Shown: positions 56,922 through 64,000 of the stretch, one piece after another
Layout of the letters: every line of letters starts with the position of its first letter
How positions within the stretch are numbered: the first letter of the stretch is position 1
From: Erythrobacter sanguineus
GTDB taxonomy: Bacteria > Pseudomonadota > Alphaproteobacteria > Sphingomonadales > Sphingomonadaceae
Assembly: GCA_945878845.1 (NCBI GenBank)
Contig: CAMCUB010000002.1
Location: forward strand, 124,001 to 188,000
DNA length: 64,000 nucleotides
Direction of reading: 5' to 3'
Position numbers and translations under genes: made by a program
Notes under the pieces: model-generated
Databases searched by the model: none
What the model was told of the DNA's origin: nothing
What the model saw: only the letters and a program-made list of their open reading frames with translations

Positions 56922-57593
56922 TCAGCGCGGCGCCAGCATCCCGCGCCGCCCGGTGGCGACGAAGCTCGCCACCAGCACCAGCACGTGGAACAGCGTGAGC
57001 AGATCGAGCGGTGCAGGGGCCGCAGCGTAGCCGAGGTGCGCGAGCATCGCCCACAGGCCGACCACCACCAGCACCATGGCGTAGCCGACCGCGCTCGCTT
57101 CAAGGTTGACCGCACGCATCAGCTCGTCGCACTGGCGATAGATCACCACCGACATGCCGACGCTGGTCACCATGCCGCCCGCGCCCAGCATCAGCGCCAA
57201 GGCCTGCGGCACAGGGCCCTCGGGAGCCGCCAGCGCGAGGGCGATGAGGCTCAACCCGTTCAGCACCATTCCGGCGCCCGACCAGGTCAGCACCTTCTTC
57301 TGCTCGCGCAATTCGTCGGCATCCTCGACATTGAGGAACCGCGCGCCGACCTTGGGGCTCGCCGTGCCGAGCCCGACACCGAGGCCGATGACGATGTAGA
57401 GCACCCCCACCAGTGCCGCGATGGTGGCGGACTTGCCGAGCCCGCCGATCGCGGGACTGTCGATGAACTGCAAAGCCGCCATCGATGCGGCAAAGCCCAC
57501 CACCCCGCCAAGCAAGGCGGGGATCAGCATCTTCTTCACCCATTTCGGGGTTTCGGGGCGCTCGCTATCAGGGAATTTTTCGTCGGTCATCAT
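56922..57593 (-). CDS. Six-helix membrane protein paired with the XRE regulator
   Basis: 223 aa from the ATG at 57593, overlapping the regulator stop (ATGA). About six hydrophobic segments (MLIPALLGGVVGFAASMAAL, IAALVGVLYIVIGLGVGLG, WSGAGMVLNGLSLIALALA, ALALMLGAGGMVTSVGMSVVIY, AVGYAMVLVVVGLWAMLAHLG, LFHVLVLVASFVA). No transporter or enzyme motif; N-terminus soluble and acidic. Coupled to a small HTH protein in the arrangement seen for DUF2178-like/DUF3021-like membrane partners. Function unknown. Confidence 0.82.
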   Translation of the reverse strand: MMTDEKFPDSERPETPKWVKKMLIPALLGGVVGFAASMAALQFIDSPAIGGLGKSATIAALVGVLYIVIGLGVGLGTASPKVGARFLNVEDADELREQKKVLTWSGAGMVLNGLSLIALALAAPEGPVPQALALMLGAGGMVTSVGMSVVIYRQCDELMRAVNLEASAVGYAMVLVVVGLWAMLAHLGYAAAPAPLDLLTLFHVLVLVASFVATGRRGMLAPR

Positions 57594-57796
57594 TCTACAG
57601 GCTCCCAGTGATCGATGAACAGATCCGGCACCGCCACCCCGAACAGGCGCGCCATGCGCAGCGCCAGGGGGAGCGAGGGATCGTATTTGTCGGTCTCGAC
57701 CGCATTGATCGTCTGCCGCGACACGCCGAGCCGCCGGGCAAGCTCGCCCTGGCTCCAACCCTGCTCATCGCGGTATTGTTTCAGACGGTTTTCCAC
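57590..57796 (-). CDS. XRE/Cro-CI type transcriptional regulator
   Basis: 68-aa single-domain HTH_3 regulator from the GTG at 57796 (GGAAGCG site ahead); the TTG at 57877 gives an unlikely extension into the operator area. Seen: NRLKQYRDEQGWSQGELARRLGVSRQTINAVETDKYDPSLPLALRMARLFGV, the full HTH core, ending with a short DLFIDHWEPVE tail. Typical of the compact regulators that autoregulate and control an adjoining membrane protein. Three palindromes upstream are probable operators. Confidence 0.9.
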   Translation of the reverse strand: MENRLKQYRDEQGWSQGELARRLGVSRQTINAVETDKYDPSLPLALRMARLFGVAVPDLFIDHWEPVE

Positions 57797-57872
57797 GTTC
57801 GCTTCCGACTTCAAGTTGTTGATCTGCCTTTCGGCCCCGGGGTGGGTCGCGATCCGAATCGCCCCGCTGCCT

Positions 57873-57922
57873 GACAAGACCTCTTTACAGACAAGAACTC
57901 TTGTCAGTCAAGAGCTCTTGTC
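57873..57922 (-). promoter_or_regulatory. Three tandem palindromic operators upstream of the XRE gene
   Basis: 16-bp sites at 57873-57888 (GACAAGACCTCTTTAC, degenerate), 57890-57905 (GACAAGAACTCTTGTC, arms perfect) and 57907-57922 (GTCAAGAGCTCTTGTC, with perfect CAAGAGCTCTTG). Centres are spaced exactly 17 bp apart. Position 77-126 bp before the GTG fits autoregulatory binding. Confidence 0.75.
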
Positions 57923-58013
57923 ACCCCTTCCTGCACGCGTCTGCACGAAACCATTTTCCTACTCGCGCAAAACGTGCTGAATCGCTGGGCCTCACGCATC
58001 ACAGGAGGCCTCC

Positions 58014-58580
58014 ATGCTCACTCCGCACTCGACCAAGCTGCTCGCGCTGATGCGGCGGCTTGCCGCCCTGCCTGCCGTTCCGCGCGCGCCCTCCACCCGC
58101 AATGTCGGCGCGGCGGGCGTCGCCTTGATCAAGCGCTTCGAGGGCTGCGCGCGGCTGCGCGGCGACGGGACGGTCGAGGCCTATCCCGACCCCGGCACGG
58201 GCGGCGAGCCCTGGACCATCGGCTGGGGCGCCACCGGCCGCGATGACTTCAACGGCGCGCGCATCGGCCCCGGCACGCGCTGGACGCAGGCGCAGTGCGA
58301 TGCTCGCCTTGCCGCAGACCTCGTTCGCTATGCCGCCGACGTCGCCGCGGTGATCGGGCCTGCGCTGACCACACAGAGCCAGTTCGATGCGATGGTCAGC
58401 TTCCACTACAACACCGGCGCGATCCGCACCGCGACGCTGACCAAGAAGCACATCGCGGGCGACTACGCGGGCGCCGCGCACGAATTCTCGCGCTGGACGC
58501 GCGCGGGTGGGCGGGTGTTGCAGGGCCTCGTGCGCCGCCGCGCAGCGGAGGCGGAACTCTATACCAGCGATAGTGGCTAG
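58014..58580 (+). CDS. GH24 lysozyme (phage-type endolysin fold)
   Basis: 188 aa. Catalytic Glu43 in IKRFEGCARL, followed by YPDPGTGGEPWTIGWGAT with the Asp and Thr68 expected of the E-D-T triad. The C-terminal helical half (QSQFDAMVSFHYNTGAI ... EFSRWTRAGGRVLQGLVRRRAAE) completes the T4-lysozyme-like fold. No signal peptide or SAR-like anchor is evident; an amphipathic N-terminal ~28 residues precede the domain. No phage genes surround it. A structured repeat starts 10 bp after the stop. Confidence 0.92.
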   Translation: MLTPHSTKLLALMRRLAALPAVPRAPSTRNVGAAGVALIKRFEGCARLRGDGTVEAYPDPGTGGEPWTIGWGATGRDDFNGARIGPGTRWTQAQCDARLAADLVRYAADVAAVIGPALTTQSQFDAMVSFHYNTGAIRTATLTKKHIAGDYAGAAHEFSRWTRAGGRVLQGLVRRRAAEAELYTSDSG

Positions 58581-58590
58581 CGCCGTCCAT

Positions 58591-58687
58591 CGGCGGCGCA
58601 GCCGCCGCAAGGCCGAACGGCCGCCCGCAGCGATGCGGCCGTCAGGCCGCGTGAGCGAGGATTTCGCGCGCCGGAGGCGTGCGGAAA
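58591..58687. repeat. Multi-hairpin structured repeat, copy 2 (lysozyme / tamB gap)
   Basis: Same ordered architecture as at 9435: CGGCGG-cgcag-CCGCCG (58591-58607), GGCC-gaac-GGCC (58611-58622), GCGGCC-gtca-GGCCGC (58635-58650) and GCGCGCC-gga-GGCGTGC (58666-58682). The linkers between stems 1 and 3 and between stems 3 and 4 are identical to copy 1, while the stems are re-paired. It lies between convergent 3' ends (lysozyme plus, tamB minus). Confidence 0.85.
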
Positions 58688-58697
58688 CAAAGAGTCC

Positions 58698-61600
58698 TCA
58701 ATAATCCCGGCTAACCTGCACCAGCACCGAATCGCGCCCGATAGTCGACACCGTGCCGAGCAGCGCCAGCCAGCTGGTGATGCGGTATTCGACCTGGGTC
58801 GCGCTGTAGCCGCGGCCATCGGTGATCAGTTCGACATAGATCTGGCGGGTGATGTTCTTGCCGATCGCGATCCCGGTCTGCCGCCCGGTCAGCGGGTCGG
58901 CGCTGACGATGCGCAGCTGGTCGAGCCCGATCGTGCGTCGCAGGCTCCCGATCGGATCGAGGCCCCCGCCCCCGCCCTGCAGCGCCGCCAGCGCCGCCGC
59001 CAGCTGCACCGCGTCGGTCGCCGAGAGTGACGTGACCGATCCGCCGAACAGCAGCCGCGCGAGAATCTCCTCCTCGGGCAGCGAGGGATCGCTCGAAAAG
59101 GCGATGCTCGGCGCCTGCGCGTTGCCGGTGATCGCGATATCGACATTGGTCCCGTTCTTGGCGGTCTCGGCGAGGATATCGAGCCGCGGGTTGATCGGCT
59201 CGTTGACGTCGAACAGGATCCGCCCGCGGGTGAGGTCGAAGCGGGTGCCGGCGAAGGTGTAGTCGCCGCGCACCAGCCGCGCGGTGCCGCCGATGCGCGG
59301 ATCGGCGACCGTGCCGCGCAGCGCGATATCGATGCCCCACTCGCTGTCGAGCCCCAGCCCTTCGACCGCGACTCGCCCCGGGGCCGAGGCGTTGACGAGA
59401 TAGCGCCACGTCGCATCGCGGCCCGAGGCCTGGGCACGCCCACGCCCGTCCTCGCCATTGATCTCGCGCGTGGCGATACGCGGCAGGGCGCGGTCCTCGG
59501 CGGCGTTGCCCAGCGCCCAGCTTGCACGGTCGACCGTGACGCGCCCGGCAATCGTGCCGCCGATGCCGTTGGAGATGATCCGCAAGGGGCCGGTGATGGT
59601 CGCCTCGAGCCCGTCGGCGTCGAGCAGCCGCGCATTCCTCACTGCCGCGCGCAGATCGAGCACCGGCCCGCGCGCTCGGCTCATCTGCGCAAGGTCAACC
59701 GTGCCGCTGCCGCTGACCGTGCCGCCGCCCCCGGTCTGCCCGGCAAAGCTCGCCAGTTCGAGCCGCGATCCGGCGAACCTCCCCCGCGCCTTCACCGCGG
59801 TGATGCGGGTGCCGGTGAGCGCGCTCTGCACCGTCAGATTATCGCTCGCAAGATTGCCGGTGATGCGCGGATCGGCGAGCGTGCCGGTCGCGCGCGCGTC
59901 GATCCGTACCGGGCCGGCAAGGTCGAAGGCCTCGACCGCGGCGAGGCGCCACAGCGTCTCGGCCGCCCCGTCGAAGACCAGCCGCGCGCCGAGGCGTCCG
60001 CGCATCACGCGGTCGCCGAGCGCGCCGTCAGGGGCAAGGCCGAGCACCGCGAGCGAGACGTCGCCGCGCCGCTCCTCGCCCTCGAACAGGCGCGCCGCGG
60101 CGGTCAGGCGGTCGGCGCAGAGGTCAACCACGCCGAACACGTTCACGGGCTTGGACGAGAGCACCAGCCCCGCCCGGCTGAAGCGCTCGATCCGCCCGCG
60201 CGCGCGCGCCGTCGGTGCCTCGCGGCCCGCTTGGCGATAGTCGATGATCCCGGTCAGCCGCCCACCAAGGCCAAGGTCCGCGCCCGCCAGATCGAGCAGC
60301 CGCAGCGGCATCTTCGAAAGCTGGAGGTTGAGCACCGTGGAACCGCCGCCGAAGCTGCCCTCGGCGATGGCGAAACCGCCGCCGAAGCCGATCTGGGTCG
60401 GCGCGAGGCTCCAGCCGCCGCTCTCCTGCGACGTCAGCACCGCGCGGCGCGGCATGGTGATTTCGGCATTGCCATATTGCCCGCGCGCGGCCGCCGCGAT
60501 CTGGTTCGGCGCAACATTGGCGTCGAAATTGAGCGCGAAGCGGTCCGCGCGCCGCCCCGAGACTTGCCCCGTGACCTTGCCCCGCCCGTTGGCGACCGCC
60601 GCCTTGGCAGTGAGGTTGGCAAGGTAGAGCCCGCCATATTCGAAACCGCTCGCGATGATGTCGGCATCGACGGTGGCGCTGCCATCGGCATAGCGCCCGG
60701 TCGCGTCGATATCGGCCCGCGCGATGGTGATCGGCGTCGCCCCGCCGAAGCTCGCATTGCGCGCAGCGAGATCGACCGCGAACCCGATCGCGCCCCCACC
60801 TTGCGGCCGGAAAGCGAGCGTGCCGTTCACCCCGCCGCCCGCCAGACTGAGGTCGCCCGAGACGCCTTCCTCGAGCAGCAGGACCTCGCCCGTCACGTTG
60901 GTGCGGTAGACGTTGAGCCGGTTGATCGCGACACGGGTCGGCGCATTCTCGGGCAGGAACAGCTCGAGCGCGCCGTCGAATTCACCGAGTGTCGATTGGC
61001 CGGAAACATCGAGGCCGAAGCCCTCCTCGCTGGGCGCGAGCGCGATGCGGACATCCTTCAGCCCCGCCGCCGGATAGGGATCGGCGAGCACCAGCACGCC
61101 GCGCGGGCCGTCGCCTGCGATCTCGGCATCGAAGCGGAACGGCCCGTATTGCGCCTGCCGCCCGCTGCCGGCGAGCACGGTGCGGGTCACCCCGCCGCCG
61201 GTCACCACCTTGCTGTCGAGCCGCGCGGTCAGACGCGGCGCGGTGACGGTGGTGTTGCGGAAGATGATCGGCTGGCCCGCCCCCATGCCAAGCTCGCCCT
61301 TGAAGCGCACCTGTGGCCCTGCGAGGTTGACGATGGTGGCGTTGCCGATCCGGCTCAGCACGCCTGCAAGATTGGCGCGCAGGCTCCACGGCACGGCGGG
61401 GCCGAATTTGGCGAGAATCTTGGCGTTGGCGGTCACCTCGCCCGCGCCTTCGACACGCAGGCGGCTGGCGGTCACTGGCCCGGCGATGGCATAGGCGCCC
61501 GCGGGGATATCGCCCTGCAGGCTGAGCTCGGCGTCCAGCCCGGGAAAGGCGATCTCGGTTCGGTCGGCAGCGAGTGCGCCCTTGGCGAAATCATAGGTCA

Positions 61601-62927
61601 GCAGGCCGCTCGCGCGCCCCTTCACCAGCCGCGGATCGGCCTGGGCGATGCCGGTCGTCACGGCTTGCGCGGTGAGAGCGAGCGGCAGGCTCAGCACCGA
61701 TCCCTCGAGCCGCGCGCTGCCCTCCTGCGCAAGGCCGGTCGCCGTCACGCCCGAGGAAAGCAGCCGCGCGACAGCGATCTCGTGCTTGATGCCGAGGTCG
61801 TCGAACGCCCCTGTCAGGCTGGCAACGAGCGTCCCGCCCTCGATCCGCAGGTTCTGCCCGAACAGATCGGGATTGCGCAGCGCAAGCCGCACCCGCGCGC
61901 CATCGACCACCTTGTCGGCAAGGTCAGCCCCGCCGCTGACCCGCGCATCGAGACCGTCCGAGACCGCGGCGGCGCGGCCCTCGATCACGCTGTCCACGAG
62001 CGTGAAGCTGGCGGCAAGCGCGGTGGTCTCGCCCAGCGCGCGGCCGATCAGAGTTTCGGACCCGAACAGGCTGCGCCATTCGCCCAGCACGCCGTAGCGG
62101 CCCGCGTCATTGGTAATGCGGAAGGCGGCGACCCGCTGGTCATCGGTGCCGATCGCCCGCGCCACCGCCGCGCCGCGCCAGCGCTTCCATGTGCCATCGC
62201 CGACAATCCGCGCCGAATAGCCCCGCTCGAGCTTCGCCAGCCCAGCCAGCACCCCGCCCGCCGGGGCGAGCGCATCGCCCGAAAGATCGAACCGGTCGCC
62301 ATCGGGCTCGGCATCGAGCAGCAGCGCGAAGCGGTCCTGCGCCCCCAACCGCGCATTCGCGTCGATCAGCGCGCGGCCTTCGCGGATATCGACCCTGGCG
62401 GTGAGGTTCGCCCGCTCGTCACGCGGCGTGGCGAGGCCCTTGGCGATGGTCAGGTCCTCGATCACCAGCTTGTCGATGCGGATGTCGAAATTGGGCAGCA
62501 GCGGGGCATCGGGATCGCCGGGGAGCAACTCCGGCAGCCGCGCGAGCCGCCCGCGCCGCGCCGTGACCTCGCGGATGTCGAGCCCGCTCCACAGCCACTT
62601 CAGCGGCCGCCAGTCGAGCTGCACTTCGGGGATGGTGAGGAAGGCGCCCTTGGGATCGCTCACCGTCACTTGCCGCAGCACCGCCTGCCCATAAATATCG
62701 CCTTCGATCCGCCCGACGGTGAAGCGCAGACCCGAAGCGGGCGCGGCCGCCGCAATCTGGTCGGCGATGAAGCGCTTGCCGATCGGGGTGGCAAAGAACA
62801 GCGCGGCCAGCAGGAAGGGGGCGAGCAGCAGGCCCAGCGCCCAGCCCGCGCGCTTGCTCCAGCGGCGTCCACGCGAAGCCTTGCGCGGCGGCGTCGCTGC
62901 GCCGGTCTCCACCCCCACCTCCGCCAT
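58698..62927 (-). CDS. tamB: Translocation/assembly module protein TamB
   Basis: 1409-aa AsmA-like inner-membrane-anchored bridge protein (DUF490). N-terminal membrane helix at about residues 28-50 (GWALGLLLAPFLLAALFFATPIG), a long beta-rich repeat region, and the conserved C-terminal DUF490 block (DYTFAGTRFDLTRGRILFDVNEPINPRLDI ... PSLPEEEILARLLFGGSV), ending in a barrel-compatible ..VLVQVSRDY. Partners with TamA in outer-membrane protein or lipid transport. ATG overlaps the tamA stop by 1 nt; ~35 bp of structured repeat separate its stop from lysozyme. Confidence 0.95.
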   Translation of the reverse strand: MAEVGVETGAATPPRKASRGRRWSKRAGWALGLLLAPFLLAALFFATPIGKRFIADQIAAAAPASGLRFTVGRIEGDIYGQAVLRQVTVSDPKGAFLTIPEVQLDWRPLKWLWSGLDIREVTARRGRLARLPELLPGDPDAPLLPNFDIRIDKLVIEDLTIAKGLATPRDERANLTARVDIREGRALIDANARLGAQDRFALLLDAEPDGDRFDLSGDALAPAGGVLAGLAKLERGYSARIVGDGTWKRWRGAAVARAIGTDDQRVAAFRITNDAGRYGVLGEWRSLFGSETLIGRALGETTALAASFTLVDSVIEGRAAAVSDGLDARVSGGADLADKVVDGARVRLALRNPDLFGQNLRIEGGTLVASLTGAFDDLGIKHEIAVARLLSSGVTATGLAQEGSARLEGSVLSLPLALTAQAVTTGIAQADPRLVKGRASGLLTYDFAKGALAADRTEIAFPGLDAELSLQGDIPAGAYAIAGPVTASRLRVEGAGEVTANAKILAKFGPAVPWSLRANLAGVLSRIGNATIVNLAGPQVRFKGELGMGAGQPIIFRNTTVTAPRLTARLDSKVVTGGGVTRTVLAGSGRQAQYGPFRFDAEIAGDGPRGVLVLADPYPAAGLKDVRIALAPSEEGFGLDVSGQSTLGEFDGALELFLPENAPTRVAINRLNVYRTNVTGEVLLLEEGVSGDLSLAGGGVNGTLAFRPQGGGAIGFAVDLAARNASFGGATPITIARADIDATGRYADGSATVDADIIASGFEYGGLYLANLTAKAAVANGRGKVTGQVSGRRADRFALNFDANVAPNQIAAAARGQYGNAEITMPRRAVLTSQESGGWSLAPTQIGFGGGFAIAEGSFGGGSTVLNLQLSKMPLRLLDLAGADLGLGGRLTGIIDYRQAGREAPTARARGRIERFSRAGLVLSSKPVNVFGVVDLCADRLTAAARLFEGEERRGDVSLAVLGLAPDGALGDRVMRGRLGARLVFDGAAETLWRLAAVEAFDLAGPVRIDARATGTLADPRITGNLASDNLTVQSALTGTRITAVKARGRFAGSRLELASFAGQTGGGGTVSGSGTVDLAQMSRARGPVLDLRAAVRNARLLDADGLEATITGPLRIISNGIGGTIAGRVTVDRASWALGNAAEDRALPRIATREINGEDGRGRAQASGRDATWRYLVNASAPGRVAVEGLGLDSEWGIDIALRGTVADPRIGGTARLVRGDYTFAGTRFDLTRGRILFDVNEPINPRLDILAETAKNGTNVDIAITGNAQAPSIAFSSDPSLPEEEILARLLFGGSVTSLSATDAVQLAAALAALQGGGGGLDPIGSLRRTIGLDQLRIVSADPLTGRQTGIAIGKNITRQIYVELITDGRGYSATQVEYRITSWLALLGTVSTIGRDSVLVQVSRDY

Positions 62928-64000
62928 CAGAACGCCTGCCCCAGGCTGACATAGACCACCACCGGGCTATCGAATTCGGTCTTGTTGAGCGGGGCGGCGA
63001 CATCGACGCGGATCGGGCCGAAGGTGGTCTTGTAGCGGATGCCGATGCCGGCGCCCCAGCGGATGTCGCCGAAGGTCGGGCTCGAGCCGCGGCTCACCGA
63101 ACCGGCATCGACAAAGGGCACGACCTCGATCGCGCCCGCGAACAGCGGGGTCGGGATGCGCGCTTCGGCGGAGAATTCGACCAGCGAGGCACCGCCAGTG
63201 GGATTGCCGAGCGTGTCGCGCGGGCCGACGCCCTGGAACCCGTAGCCGCGCACCGAGGCCCCGCCGCCGCCATAAAGCCGGCGCGAGGGCGCGATGTCAT
63301 CGATTCCCGCGCCCTGGATCGTCGCCGCGCGCACGCGGCCTGCGAGCACCAGATCGCCCAGCGACTGATAGTAGCTCGCATCGCCCTGCGCGCGCAGGTA
63401 GAAGCTTTGCGCCCCGCCCTGCCGCGAGACCTCGGGGGCGAGGAACAGGGTCGCGCGCCAGCCCTCGCTCGGGTCGAGCAGATCGTCGCTCTCGTCGAGG
63501 GTCACGCTGCCGAACAGCCCGCCGATCAGATAGGCCTGACGCGGCACCTCGAAACCGGGCGCGGTGCGGATATTGCGGTTGCGCTCGTCGGTGTAGATCA
63601 CCTCGCCGCCGATCTGCCAGCTGACCGGCTTCTGGAACAGGATGTTCGAGACCTTCTCGAAGGTCGCGCGCACCCCGCCCCCGCGCGAATCCACCGCCTG
63701 GGTGGTGATGTCGCTGGCAAACAGGTCAACGGTCAGCACCTGATCGCGGCCGAGGAAGTTGTTGCGGCGCACGCCGACACTGCCGAGCATCTCGCGCGTG
63801 CCGAGGATGCCGCGCAGCCGCAGCGTGCCTTCGGGCGGGAACATGTTGCGGTGCTCCCAGCGCCCCTCGAGCTTGAAGCCGTCCTCGGTGCCGTAACCGA
63901 TCGCGCCCGCGATGGTGCGCAAGGGTGCCCGCTCCATTGCGACGTCGAGCGCGACCTCGCCCGGCTGGCCCGCGGTGGGCGCGCGGGTCTCGCGCGGGGT
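62927..64000 (-). CDS. tamA: Outer-membrane protein TamA/BamA family (5' end outside window)
   Basis: The C-terminal ~357 residues of an Omp85-type protein; the frame continues past the window edge, so the N-terminal POTRA domains are not seen. Seen: beta-barrel strands (e.g. TVDLFASDITTQAVD, LYGGGGASVRGYGFQGVGPRD with the L6 RGY-type motif) and the terminal VVVYVSLGQAF. It is immediately ahead of tamB, whose start overlaps this stop, which assigns it to TamA over BamA. Confidence 0.92.
   Translation of the reverse strand, partial: TPRETRAPTAGQPGEVALDVAMERAPLRTIAGAIGYGTEDGFKLEGRWEHRNMFPPEGTLRLRGILGTREMLGSVGVRRNNFLGRDQVLTVDLFASDITTQAVDSRGGGVRATFEKVSNILFQKPVSWQIGGEVIYTDERNRNIRTAPGFEVPRQAYLIGGLFGSVTLDESDDLLDPSEGWRATLFLAPEVSRQGGAQSFYLRAQGDASYYQSLGDLVLAGRVRAATIQGAGIDDIAPSRRLYGGGGASVRGYGFQGVGPRDTLGNPTGGASLVEFSAEARIPTPLFAGAIEVVPFVDAGSVSRGSSPTFGDIRWGAGIGIRYKTTFGPIRVDVAAPLNKTEFDSPVVVYVSLGQAF

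Noticed and set aside
60231-62954. Long plus-strand open frame (907 codons) opposite tamB
   Set aside because: Shadow frame from third-position GC bias; no recognisable motif, whereas tamB has DUF490 and the tamA overlap.

Overview
The window is a GC-rich, densely packed chromosomal segment. It looks like an alphaproteobacterium of the Sphingomonadales, most likely an Erythrobacteraceae-type organism. The grounds are gene content and order (cobA-DUF2849-cysI-DUF934-cysH, proB-obg, a complete dcw cluster with a long acidic FtsZ tail, tamA-tamB), extreme third-position GC with long antisense open frames, and dispersed palindromes built on CCCGGGCTTGACCCGGG. This is inference; no rRNA gene is present to confirm it.

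Layout. 1-1.7 kb: the 3' part of cystathionine beta-lyase and an MscS channel. 1.8-6.2 kb: an overlapping assimilatory sulfate/siroheme operon (cobA, DUF2849, a small exported protein, a sulfite/nitrite reductase hemoprotein, DUF934, a 4Fe-4S APS/PAPS reductase). 6.3-9.4 kb (minus): an SDR-type epimerase, proB and obg. 9.5-12.8 kb (minus): a BtuB-like TonB receptor under a cobalamin riboswitch, then an AraC regulator. 13-18.3 kb: tRNA-Ala(CGC), a polyproline lipoprotein, a Bax-inhibitor-1 protein, proC, a YbjN protein and a TPR-SPOR protein.

18.4-38 kb (minus) is the full dcw operon: mraZ-rsmH-ftsL-ftsI-murE-murF-mraY-murD-ftsW-murG-murC-murB-[DUF4262]-ddl-ftsQ-ftsA-ftsZ. Most junctions are 4-nt stop/start overlaps. 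An uncharacterised DUF4262 gene is wedged between murB and ddl with 4-nt overlaps on both sides. Upstream of mraZ is a 10-bp-periodic G-run array that resembles a MraZ operator, and a perfect DnaA box lies in the ftsA-ftsZ gap.

38.4-53.2 kb holds mixed housekeeping genes: a GldG-like lipoprotein, a small membrane protein and cysK; DUF1905, ferredoxin, an AlkA-like glycosylase, an SDR, a pterin dehydratase, ccmAB, a membrane protein, a small GIY-YIG protein, map, a DUF3298-like protein, an M17 aminopeptidase, an SH3-only protein, argC, and glnB-glnA behind a sigma-54-like promoter. 53.4-64 kb: a trypsin-like autotransporter, an XRE regulator with its membrane partner behind a three-palindrome operator array, a GH24 lysozyme, tamB and partial tamA.

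No phage cluster, transposase, CRISPR array or classic defence island was seen. The least explained signals are non-coding. First, a ~95-nt element occurs twice (9435-9529 and 58591-58687); its linkers are identical while its hairpin stems differ by compensating changes. Second, a family of ~80-90-bp palindromic elements occurs five times: one copy forms the 3' end of cobA, and two flank the GIY-YIG gene. Functional names rest on motif and neighbourhood recognition by eye; no database search was run.
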